Part shown: in pieces, positions 8,803-18,049 of the stretch
Layout: every line of letters starts with the position of its first letter
How positions within the stretch are numbered: the stretch's first letter is position 1
From: Gracilaria domingensis
Taxonomy: Eukaryota; Rhodophyta; Florideophyceae; Gracilariales; Gracilariaceae
Length of the DNA: 64,000 nt
Direction of reading: 5' to 3'
Assembly: GCA_022539475.1 (NCBI GenBank)
Contig: VCMS01000216.1
Coordinates: forward strand, 62,001 to 126,000
Notes under the pieces: generated by a model
The model's input: the letters and a program-made list of their open reading frames with translations, nothing else
The model's database searches: none
What the model was told of the DNA's origin: nothing
Made by a program: the position numbers and the translations under genes

Positions 8803-11800
8803 TTACGCGAAGTGTTCATCCACTTTAGCTTTCAGCGAGTCGCACGATGATTTGGCGTCACCAAGAAGCATAGCGGCATTCTTTTCAAAGAATAGCGGAT
8901 TCTCTGCGCCTGCATATCCTGCAGCTAGTGATCTCTTCAAGACGTAAACCTGCTTGGCGTTCCATACCGGGATTACAGGCATACCGTACAAGACGCTCTC
9001 GGGGTCCTCGGCGGCCAGACTGACAGTGTCGTTGGCGCCAATGACAAGGGCAACATCTGCTTCGTGAAGCGTGTCGCTGACTTCCTCCATTTCGTGAACA
9101 ATATCATACGGGACACCGGCTTCTGCAAGCAATACGTTGAGCTGCCCAGGCATACGGCCCGCAACGGGGTGGATCGCAAAGGAGACATCAATATCTCCCT
9201 TTTCTCTTAGGGTCTTCACCATGTCGGCAATAGCGTATTGGGCATTGGCCACTGCTAGACCATAACCAGGAACGATGACTACCTTCTTTGCCATTACCAA
9301 AGAATCTGTAACAGAAGGGACATCGGCTTCCACATGTTCTAGCACAGGACCACCGCTTGAATCCTTCTTCTTCGTGCTGGTGCCATAGCCGCCCAGAATA
9401 ACGTTTGCAAGGCTACGATTCATTGACTTGCACATGATGTAGCTCAAAATTCCACCAGAAGATGCAATAAGTGCGCCAACTACCGTTAGGAGATCATTGT
9501 TGAGCAGAAATCCTTCACAAAGCAGTGCTATGCCGCTGTACGAATTCAGCAGCGTGATCACTACAGGCATATCTGCCCCACCAATGCTTGCAGTCATGTG
9601 CGCACCCATGACGCCAGCCATAGCAGTGGAGCCCCCAAGACAGGCGATCCCGACACTTGGATTACCAGTAGCCAAAAACGCAAACCCTCCGAGCGCATTT
9701 CCTGCTGCCAGGCCAGTGTTTATCACATTCTTACTCGGCAAGTCCATGGGCGCTGACTTCAAAAGTCCATGCAGCTTCCCAAATGCAGTGGCCGAACCAG
9801 TTAGAGTAACAGCTCCGACAAATGTTCCAAGATAGGTCGATATCTTGTGCACCAGATCCAAATGAGAGGGATCTGCTGTGGCAAGGAAGGAGGCGGCTGA
9901 AGTTGTAACAGCAGCAAGGCCGACCAGACTATGAAATGCAGCCACCATCTGAGGCAGCTCCGTTATCTTCATTTTCTGTGCGATCACGTTTCCCAAAGCT
10001 CCACCAGCCCCTAAGGTGCCAAGCATTTGCACAAACAAAGGAAAGGGAGTAGGAACTGCAGCTAGTGCAGTCGCTACACCTCCTCCAACTCCCATCATAC
10101 CGAGAGCTGTTCCTAACCTGGCCGTCTTCTGTTGTGCAAGGCACGCAATGGAACCAATGCACGCTATCGACGAGGCCAAATAGGCCATGTTAGCCATTTC
10201 CGACGCACCTAAACCAATTCCAAGAGCTGAGCCGACTGCAAGTGCCCCAGCAGGATACTTGAAAACATCATTATGTTCCTCAGGGTCTCCAGGTCTCTTG
10301 AACATATCCAACATTCGCTGCGTAACACGAAAGCCTCCGCCAATGTTTACGGCTGATGCAAACACTGCAGACGTCGCCAGTGCGGCAGCAGTTGTGTCCG
10401 GAAGAAAGCCGCCGCTCATGCACATAAGTCCACCTACAGCAGTAAGCCCAGAGATCGCGTTTGTAACACTCATCAAAGGAGAATGCAGAGCTGGCGCAAC
10501 CCCCCATACAGTTTGATAACCACAAACACTTGCAAGCCCGAACTTGGCCACCATAGCAGACGTTGCTGGGTTTGGAGAGAGTACTCCCAAAGCCAGGGCC
10601 CCTCCAACAGCCCCAGTAGTCATCATGGCACTCTTCATTGCTTCCTGTCGCGGGTCAACAACAACCTCTGGAATAACTGGTTTCGTTGTGGCTTTCGGTG
10701 GCGGTGGAGGCGGGAGCGGAGGAGCTGGCCACATGTTCTTTCCACCTTCCGTGACCAGGGCCCCTCGGACGGCTTGATCCTCGTGATCGATGAGAAACTC
10801 ACCTTTCACTTTCGTTGTCTGGGGACCCATGCTAAGGAAGAACTTGGTTATGTTGTTGGAATAAAGAGTAGAACTTTGAGTGGCAAGCCGAGAAGGAAGA
10901 TCAGTGTATCCAATACAAGTTACCCCGTTTGGTGACTTCCATATTTCCCCAGGAACAGTAGTCTCTACGTTTCCTCCAGCTTCCGCGGCCAAGTCAACCG
11001 TAACGCTTCCGGGTTTCATGTTTTCAACCATATCTTTCGTTATGAGTATCGGGGCTCTCTTTCCTGGGATTAGCGCAGTTGAGACGATTATGTCAATATC
11101 TTTAGTTACTTTCCTGAATAGCTCGAGTTGTGCTTTCTTGTATTCTTCAGACATTTCCTTGGCATATCCACCAGAACCTTCACCACTTTCTTTAATGTCA
11201 ACCTTCAAAAACTCGGCACCCAAACTCTTTGCCTGCTCTTCAACGGCTGCACGAGTATCAAATACCTTGACAATGGCGCCCATGTTCTTAGCTGTTCCGA
11301 TAGCGCTCAGACCCGCTACACCTCCCCCTATGACAAGGATCTTGGCTGGGGGTATTTTTCCAGCCGCAGTGATCTGGCCAGTGAAGAATCGTCCAAAGAC
11401 ATTGGCAGCCTCAATCACAGCGCGGTATCCCGCAATATTTGCCATTGAGCTAAGTGTATCAAAAGCCTGGGCACGACTCAGTGTTCTGGGAATGCAATCC
11501 ATTGCAATTGTGGTTGTTCCATTCTCAAGAAGCTTGTCAACGAGCTCTTGATTAACAGCCGGTTGTACGTGGCCGATAAGAACACCATTTTGTTTCAGCT
11601 TCGGAACCTCTGCAGAATCCATAGGACGAATGCGCAGGACAACATCAGCGGCCAGCGCATCATCCCTGGATACAATCTGCGCACCGGCTTGAGAATACGC
11701 GTTGTCATCAAACTCGCTGCGGATGCCTGCGCCCTTCTCCACTAATACAGAGGTCAGACCCGCCTTCTTCAAAGTGGCAACACCAGCAGGAGTGAGCGCG

Positions 11801-11997
11801 ACACGAGCTTCAGACTTCAGCGTCTCGGCAGCAATACCGACAGAAAGCTTCGAGTATGGGATGGCATCACTCGGAGCAGGTTGCGAGGCCGGCAATGAAG
11901 AAGATGAGCGCAGTCGCAAACGCAGGTGACGTGTGGGCCGTAATAAGGTGATGAAGCGCGAGGCCGACATCTTCGTCTTCCCACAAACGACTCGCAA
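8803..11997 (-). CDS. NNT: proton-translocating NAD(P) transhydrogenase, fused alpha-beta, mitochondrial
   Basis: A single 1064-residue chain that couples proton flow to hydride transfer from NADH to NADP+ in an energy-coupling membrane. The N-terminus is Ser/Arg/Leu-rich like a mitochondrial presequence ([19 protein letters not shown]); start at 11997 or at the Met nine codons later. The NAD-binding domain I follows, with [17 protein letters not shown] near residue 220 and [13 protein letters not shown] Pro-rich linker (PPLPPPPPP, about residues 425-435) leads to about a dozen membrane helices. The C-terminal NADP-binding domain III carries [15 protein letters not shown] near residue 906, [28 protein letters not shown] and MLLGDAK. 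The alpha and beta parts that are separate in bacteria are fused, as in animals and many algae. It looks intact and intronless. Confidence 0.97.
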   Translation of the reverse strand: MRVVCGKTKMSASRFITLLRPTRHLRLRLRSSSSLPASQPAPSDAIPYSKLSVGIAAETLKSEARVALTPAGVATLKKAGLTSVLVEKGAGIRSEFDDNAYSQAGAQIVSRDDALAADVVLRIRPMDSAEVPKLKQNGVLIGHVQPAVNQELVDKLLENGTTTIAMDCIPRTLSRAQAFDTLSSMANIAGYRAVIEAANVFGRFFTGQITAAGKIPPAKILVIGGGVAGLSAIGTAKNMGAIVKVFDTRAAVEEQAKSLGAEFLKVDIKESGEGSGGYAKEMSEEYKKAQLELFRKVTKDIDIIVSTALIPGKRAPILITKDMVENMKPGSVTVDLAAEAGGNVETTVPGEIWKSPNGVTCIGYTDLPSRLATQSSTLYSNNITKFFLSMGPQTTKVKGEFLIDHEDQAVRGALVTEGGKNMWPAPPLPPPPPPKATTKPVIPEVVVDPRQEAMKSAMMTTGAVGGALALGVLSPNPATSAMVAKFGLASVCGYQTVWGVAPALHSPLMSVTNAISGLTAVGGLMCMSGGFLPDTTAAALATSAVFASAVNIGGGFRVTQRMLDMFKRPGDPEEHNDVFKYPAGALAVGSALGIGLGASEMANMAYLASSIACIGSIACLAQQKTARLGTALGMMGVGGGVATALAAVPTPFPLFVQMLGTLGAGGALGNVIAQKMKITELPQMVAAFHSLVGLAAVTTSAASFLATADPSHLDLVHKISTYLGTFVGAVTLTGSATAFGKLHGLLKSAPMDLPSKNVINTGLAAGNALGGFAFLATGNPSVGIACLGGSTAMAGVMGAHMTASIGGADMPVVITLLNSYSGIALLCEGFLLNNDLLTVVGALIASSGGILSYIMCKSMNRSLANVILGGYGTSTKKKDSSGGPVLEHVEADVPSVTDSLVMAKKVVIVPGYGLAVANAQYAIADMVKTLREKGDIDVSFAIHPVAGRMPGQLNVLLAEAGVPYDIVHEMEEVSDTLHEADVALVIGANDTVSLAAEDPESVLYGMPVIPVWNAKQVYVLKRSLAAGYAGAENPLFFEKNAAMLLGDAKSSCDSLKAKVDEHFA

Positions 11998-12488
11998 GTC
12001 GACGACGTAAGATGTGAGCGCTGATCTCCAGTAATGCGCTGACTACAAGGAGATCATCGCTTTGCAGGGAACAAAGGCAGAGGGCAGTCGTTGAATTTGC
12101 AGGGGGCGCGCCCAGGGCACTGCTGAAGAAACGGAGAAAGGGCAGAAGCGATTATGACCACTCCGACGCTTTTCTACTCCACTACCTCATTGCTCCTGGA
12201 GAAGATTTGAGGCACTGAGCACGGATCGATTATCTTAGCCGTAGCACTGGAATTGAGATCCTCTGACAAAACAAATTAAATGAAGCCAAGTGGCAGCCCT
12301 ATACAGACTTGTGACGATTTTCACGTACCTCATCGCAAAAGCCAGACCTTCACCTTCGTTACATATTTTCATAATCCGGGCCTCATTCACCTTCGCAATT
12401 CGAAGTTTTGCGACCTTTGTTTGTGGCAGCCACAAAATTTGTAGTCGCATTGCTCACAGTTACAGTAGCCTTCCCTTAGTATCAAGGT

Positions 12489-12568
12489 ACCGTCGTACGG
12501 TCGTACCAAAGGTAGATACGACGGTCTGCACAACGCGTGCGTACCGACGCTACGCACGCGTTGTGCAG
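12489..12568. repeat. two adjacent inverted repeats (hairpins)
   Basis: The second hairpin has perfect 18-base arms (CTGCACAACGCGTGCGTA at 12526-12543 and its complement at 12551-12568) around a 7-base loop. The first, directly adjoining, has 9-base arms ACCGTCGTA/TACGACGGT (12489-12497 and 12517-12525). Confidence 0.85.
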
Positions 12569-13698
12569 AACGTTTCTGCAGCGCGAAAGGCTCTCTTTCC
12601 TTCGGGCCATTTCTAATAATCTCAGATCGATCAGTTCGGAAGATTCATTCTGGATGCATTGATAGATGTTCATTATCAAAATGAAGGATTGCTTCTTGTC
12701 CTTCAGTAACTGCACATTTTTCTCAACAGAGCAGTGTCCACACTGAACGTTTTGTAATGCTGCCGGATTCAAATTCTTTTTAAGCCCCACAGGGCTAGCC
12801 CTCCTACCACTGAGTATCTTCACAAGGCACATGTAGATCTACAACCATTCAGCACTTTTGTTAGAGCGGTCTTGTATTTCTACCAAAGGTAGACAGCAGT
12901 GCAATTGTACACTACAAAACTACATCGTTGTCTCTCACAAGAAATGCTGAGAAATTATGTGGATGACGATAATCGATTATGTAATCGTCTACTCCTGTGA
13001 TAAGTTTTTACACGTATATATGGAAAACATCTGTCACATAGAAGAACGTACCTTCGTAGTTCTGAGGTATTTCGACAGGTCGGGGCAGCTCCTTCATTGC
13101 TACTTTCTACAAAAGGCATTGCTGTTCTTCTTCTTGTTCTTTTGTTAGTTTTTCATGTCACTTTCACTCATCGCCGCGAGCGCCAAAATCAGAAGCCGGA
13201 ACCATTTTTCACCATCAATTGGTCGCTTTCGTAGAAGAAGAAGAAGAAGAAGGGTTTAATAAATAGGGAAGAGCTCTAAGGTTGAAAGGAAATCAAGTAG
13301 ACTTCTGGAACGTGGAGGTACAATTTTTTCTTCATCGTCGTGCACGCACAGGTCTACAATAGAGTGCTACTCGATCGCATGGCAAGCCAGGTGGCACGAT
13401 ATGGAACATGACAGTAAAGAGTGACTACGCTTTTAAGTCGTGCAATGCCAATTTGCGTAGCACTATACCGAGTACGGCATCAATAAAGCGACAATATCTC
13501 ATGACCCCTCCTCTGTCATTGACATAATTCTCAGTGCAACGAGCAGGAGGAAGGATGATATCTACCATTGTAGTATGCTTGCGTACACGATACAAAAAAG
13601 TGAAACGAAAAGAACATAGCGGACTTTCTTCTTCTTCTTTAGGATGGTCCTCTTCTCCTTTTTTCGCAGCAGTGGGAGGGCTCATCATTTTTATAGAT

Positions 13699-13794
13699 GC
13701 AACTCTCTCTCCTTAAGAAGGCCAAAAACTTTGACGGCCATTGCCTAATCATTGTGGCGATTATGTCTATCATGGTTTTGTCTTTTCTTTCGCC
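13699..13794 (+). repeat. dispersed repeat, copy 2
   Basis: Matches the minus strand of 8178-8256 over about 80 bases and 21851-21890 over about 40. The shared core contains AGAAGGCCAAAAACTTTGAC. Class unknown. Confidence 0.5.
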
Positions 13795-14247
13795 TACTGC
13801 TGAACTTAGCGGACGAAAAGCAAAAATAAAGCGGCAAATTAGAACGACAGCAAGGCGAACGAAATGAGATTTGCGAAATTGTACCTGTTACAAAAGAACT
13901 ATGTCAAAGACATTCAGAAGTTAGTCGAAGTGTGAAAGTAGATGATAAAAACTGCTGCAGTTTGTCTATCAACATTACTGTCTAAATAAGTTTCGTTCGT
14001 TCCACATGTGCGTAAACCTTAATGTCAAAAAAGCCTTCCTTCGTGACGCTACGCCACGAACTGCTATGGATACAACGATAAGGTTACCAACGATAAGTCA
14101 AGTCACTCGCTATTATCCCCTCCCCTCCTGAGAAAAGTCGAGAAATCTGGGGTCTGTGTGCAAGACATGGAAAGATACAAGGGTAGGTAATGTTACTGTA
14201 CCATCATGAATAGTAAACACGACTTGCGCGCGCACAACGCACACACT

Positions 14248-14280
14248 CAGCCACGGATCAGCCACGGATCAGCCACGGAT
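14248..14280 (+). repeat. 11-bp tandem repeat, three copies
   Basis: CAGCCACGGAT is repeated three times head to tail, followed by a partial fourth copy (CAGCCACC). Confidence 0.9.
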
Positions 14281-14513
14281 CAGCCACCAATCGATCATGC
14301 CATGATGGCAGCATCATCATGATGTTCTGGCTCAGATCATTATCGAAACGACCCGTAATTCAGTTGATAACACTGGTTTCCGGAAAAGAGTTACTTCGGT
14401 AGAAAGGATAATCTTCACGCTAAGGGTTTTGAGCAAACGTTCATCATCCATCCCTCTACATTTCATTTGCTTCCCAGCGTAGACCAGATATTGTCCAAAC
14501 GCATCTTTACAAA

Positions 14514-15953
14514 ATGGATTCAGTACATGTGTGCCCATCCGAACGAGAACCGATCAGCTACTTGGCACTATTTGTTGATGGATGGTATTGTAGGGTCCTT
14601 GTGCATCGCAAGGGCAACTCCATCAGGTTTCCAATGGTTCAATGCCCAGAGCTCCCGCACAATTCACGAGATATGAGCCAATGCTTTCGAAAAAGCCTTG
14701 CTGAGATGTGTGGTACTACTTATGAATTGGTCTTTTTGTACTCTACCATTAACGATACCTATCGTGATACCAACCCAACCCCATATAATGCTCTATTCTA
14801 CTGCACCTTTCCTCTCGCTCCCACCGAGCATAATCCTCATACTCCAGCAAGCCCACATTGCAAACAGTACGAATGGATAGAAATTGATCAGGTGGCAAAA
14901 CTATTAGAAGCTGACAACTCTCCTTGGGCTAGACAACGATGCGTAAATTCTGCTTTGGTGACACTGTGGAGAGAGGAGTCAAAAAGAGCTCGACCTTGGG
15001 AGATACCGAGCTGGTACTTACAGAATGTTCTCGAAGCTGCGAACGTACTGCAGCGACGTGGTTACATCTTAAAGGGTCGCTTTCAACAGTTTCGATGTAC
15101 TTCGAACTCCATTCTGCTCCGCGTTGAGACAAGCAAAGGAGCAGTGTTTTTAAAGGCCAGCCACGGTCGAGAGGGAAATATGACGGCCAAGATTGCAAGC
15201 ATAGCTCCTTATATCGCTCGAAAGCCGATATATGTATGCGAGGCTCTCGGCTGGATGTTAATGGAAGACTATGGACAGTCATTAGAAAACAAAATGACAT
15301 TGGAAGACCACAATAATGTTTCCAAGTTGCTGGCAAGAGTACAAGTTGACTCCACTCGGCATATTGAAGAGCTGAAGCAAGCTGGTGTGAAGTATGAGAC
15401 GGTGGAATCGCTTCTGTTGAGGGCGAAGGCCATGTTCGAGGATGAAAACGTGCGACAAAGCTTGTTGAGTCTTGAAGAGTTTTCGTCAGGGACAGACGGG
15501 GCGGAGAAACTCCTTGACAGACGCGTACACGTACTGTGTAACTGGATGAGGAAAGTCCATGAAGAAGGATGTTATCCCTTATCACTACTGCATGGAGATA
15601 TACATGATGGTAATATCATCAAAACAGAGGACGAGGATGGGAATAAGTCTTATGTTATAATAGATTGGGGAGCAGCACGCATCGACTTTCCTGTCGGTGA
15701 TATGCTTGTTTTACCAACACATCTTCCTCTTGAAGAAGATCGCAGCAAAGCTGATATGAAAGATTATTTGAGCATATGGAATGAAAACGGGATGCCTCAG
15801 GATATGGAAAACTTATGCTCAATTGCTTGCAGCAAACATGCTCTTGAAAGTGTGACAGCATCGTTTGAATTCGCAAAGAAGTGCACGATGATACCACGTC
15901 TGGAAACGGACAACGTAACCAAGCTAAAGGAACTACTGATATCTTCTTCGTGA
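14514..15953 (+). CDS. aminoglycoside-phosphotransferase-like kinase with extra N-terminal domain
   Basis: A 479-residue protein. The C-terminal two-thirds is a protein-kinase-fold small-molecule kinase of the APH/choline-kinase-like superfamily. An ATP-binding lobe begins around residue 180, the catalytic loop HGDIHDGNII lies near residue 359 (Asp after HG), and the metal-binding IDWGAA near residue 383. The first 150 or so residues are a separate mixed alpha/beta domain. It contains ELPHNSRDMSQCFRKSLAEMCG and EWIEIDQVAKLL, reminiscent of a Nudix-type fold, but without a clear Nudix box. Substrate unknown. No targeting peptide is evident. The start is the first Met of the open frame; the gene appears intronless. 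Confidence 0.8.
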   Translation: MDSVHVCPSEREPISYLALFVDGWYCRVLVHRKGNSIRFPMVQCPELPHNSRDMSQCFRKSLAEMCGTTYELVFLYSTINDTYRDTNPTPYNALFYCTFPLAPTEHNPHTPASPHCKQYEWIEIDQVAKLLEADNSPWARQRCVNSALVTLWREESKRARPWEIPSWYLQNVLEAANVLQRRGYILKGRFQQFRCTSNSILLRVETSKGAVFLKASHGREGNMTAKIASIAPYIARKPIYVCEALGWMLMEDYGQSLENKMTLEDHNNVSKLLARVQVDSTRHIEELKQAGVKYETVESLLLRAKAMFEDENVRQSLLSLEEFSSGTDGAEKLLDRRVHVLCNWMRKVHEEGCYPLSLLHGDIHDGNIIKTEDEDGNKSYVIIDWGAARIDFPVGDMLVLPTHLPLEEDRSKADMKDYLSIWNENGMPQDMENLCSIACSKHALESVTASFEFAKKCTMIPRLETDNVTKLKELLISSS

Positions 15954-16109
15954 AGCAAGAAAAAGAAAGTAGGCTAAGATGGTAAGATAAAGCCTATTCG
16001 CATCCTATGGCTGTGCAAACTCTGCAAGATAATTCAGAGTAGCAGGAAATGCTTTAAGTAGTCTGCGATCCTCTCCCGGATAGAAAACCTTACGAAGAGA
16101 TGAACGTGC

Positions 16110-16697
16110 TTAGTTCAAGAGCTGAGGAATGCTTATCTTAGCAACGGTTGACTTGCTCTCTCTTGAGGTATGTCTGCTGTTCTCGTGGTTCTCCAATTTT
16201 TCTTTGGACTCAAACGACATAGAGCACGAAGAACATTTGTATTGTTTCTTGTTCCAGCGGCATTCATTCAAACAAAAGTTAGTCAAAGAATTGCTTCGTT
16301 TTTGGTGGCAGTGAATACTTTCCAACTCACATGAATCGCTTTCATATGGGTCTTCAGACCAGTGTCACTTGAGAAAGTAGATGTACATTTTCCACATTTT
16401 ACTTTCCCTTGGTTCCCAGGACTGCCACCCTTATGATCTCGGTTTCGATGAAATGACAAAGACCCTGACGGGCAGTTTAGTTAATAGTCAGCTTGTTTTG
16501 TTTTAAAATCGTTGGACAAATAGATTAACGTACCCGCAGTAAAAAACGAACTAACGACGGCCGTTCTAACGTTAGATATTTGCAGAAGTAGAGTACAAGG
16601 GTTTGCAAAAAAGAGAAAGTACTTCGTACCGTGTGCAGTTTGGTTCCTTACAAAAGTGCATAATCTTCTTTGAGTTCGAAGTTCCTTGAGTGGACAT
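16110..16697 (-). CDS. C2H2 zinc-finger protein, spliced, partly resolved
   Basis: Minus-strand gene with at least three C2H2-type units spread over several exons. The last exon (16247 down to 16110) encodes KQYKCSSCSMSFESKEKLEN followed by HENSRH. The exon before it (ending at 16331) encodes KCGKCTSTFSSDTGLKTH followed by MKAIH. These join in frame when a GT-AG intron at 16330-16248 (83 bp, donor GTGAGT, branch-like CTAAC) is removed. Further upstream a finger half ending SFHRNRDH (about 16450-16470) and a start MSTQGTSNSKKIMHFCKEPN at 16697 look like earlier exons, but I could not fix that junction. Probably nucleic-acid binding. The end at 16110 is certain; the 5' structure is not. Confidence 0.6.
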
Positions 16698-17195
16698 ATT
16701 TAAGAATCGCAGATATTCAGTCGCGATAACAAGAAGATGGCAACAGAGACTTCTGAAAACAATGATTGAATCGACGCAGAAACTTCGAGTACAAAAAGTT
16801 GAGACAGGCACTTAAGTCACAATGGACTTTTGCTTTTATAACCACTAAGTTTGGTATATGTCGTTTTACTACTCGTCAGAAAAGCACTCAAACTGACCTC
16901 TTTAGGTTTGTTTCTCAAATAGAAGCGTACTTTGCAACATGCCAATCAACATATTATTATTGCGTGAGGTTGACATTTGATCTTCTACAAATATAGAACA
17001 TGGGTTTTCAATTTGAAACAGACCAAAGAAGGGGTGAGGCTTTCAACCCTTTTTTCTGCTTTTCGCACAAAGGGTGTGGCTCTTCTCGCATCCCTGCCAC
17101 GAATAGCCGCAGTATGCCACGCGACTTACGGCGCTCCCAGCCGCTTCTTTTGCACTTGAGCTGCCGCCGCGTGGGTCTGGGTGTTTTATGCATCT

Positions 17196-17540
17196 TTAAC
17201 CCTTTTGGGACTAAAAGTTCCTTTTCTAGTGAGCTAGACATAAGAAAGAGCCAATGAGAAGGAAAGAAATGACTCGATCATGCGGATGAGGGAAAGCGGT
17301 GTAACAAACCATGTTGATTGAAATACACGTGGTACTCGAGTTCGAATGTTATTGGTTTGATTTCAAACCTATTGAATTTGTAGCCAATTAAAAAGATTTT
17401 TCGCTTATGTCTAGTGAGCTAGACATAAGCCAAGCAGACAAGTGGCACGCTGACAACGATTGGTTATAGCGGCTACCCAATCATGTTGCCCGCTTATGTC
17501 TAGCTCACTAGACATAAGCGAACCGTCTCAAAAGGGTTAA
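17196..17540. mobile_element. piggyBac-type MITE with TTAA target duplication
   Basis: A 337-bp body flanked by TTAA at 17196-17199 and 17537-17540. It is bounded by near-perfect terminal inverted repeats CCCTTTTGGGAC (left) and, reversed, CCCTTTTGAGAC (right). TTAA duplication with CCC-starting ends is diagnostic of the piggyBac superfamily. Inside are copies of an 11-base-arm palindrome (CTTATGTCTAG plus a 4-base loop) at about 17404-17429 and 17490-17515, and a partial one near 17222-17245. No transposase is encoded, so it is non-autonomous. Confidence 0.8.
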
Positions 17541-17802
17541 ACTGGTGAAGAAATCGGATCAAAACTGTAGAGATGAGAATCTCATCATGAGATGTCTTCT
17601 GGCTTTCTTGAACGTTGACTCTCTTTGCGAGGGGTATAAGGATATCCTTAGGATAACTGTTGCCGAATAGCAGATAGCAACATGCGAATTTCCCTGTGCC
17701 TTGACGTGCGCTGCCTTCTTTTCGGAGATTTTCCAAGTCAGTTCACCGCATCAATGGCCCAACCGCGCTGGCGCAAAGAAGACAGTGATCTCAGAATTAG
17801 GA

Positions 17803-17836
17803 ATCTCGAGACCCTGGAGCTCCAGGGTCTCGAGAT
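17803..17836. repeat. perfect 34-bp palindrome
   Basis: ATCTCGAGACCCTGGAG is followed directly by its exact reverse complement, with no spacer. Confidence 0.95.
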
Positions 17837-18049
17837 CAGAGCATCGTTTAGAGGGCCTTAAGATCGCAAGTGCTGAGGGTCATATTCGTCCTAAACCGCC
17901 ACGTTGATGGCCGGTATGGGACACCTGTGTCAACAGGGAGTATTTCCTACGGCGCTCTCGCATGGTGCTTCTTGCCACTGATCACGGAAAGATAATGGAG
18001 AAGACGGCAACATCTTGGTCTTCCGTCTTCTCTATGCTGCACCAAAATC

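Larger units (their letters stand above)
11998..14513. other. 2.5-kb region without a convincing gene
   Basis: Contains a nested hairpin (12489-12568), copies of a short TACCAAAGGTAGA motif (12505 and 12881 areas), short GAA runs near 13220-13250, a dispersed-repeat copy (13699-13794) and an 11-bp tandem repeat (14248-14280). A 116-codon minus frame at 12482-12832 runs through the hairpin and has no motif. No RNA gene recognised. Confidence 0.5.
16698..18049. other. intergenic with MITE and palindrome
   Basis: Apart from the piggyBac-type MITE (17196-17540) and the palindrome (17803-17836) listed separately, I see only short motif-free open frames. Confidence 0.5.

Noticed and set aside
12482-12832. 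116-codon minus-strand frame
   Set aside because: It reads through both perfect hairpins and has no recognisable motif.
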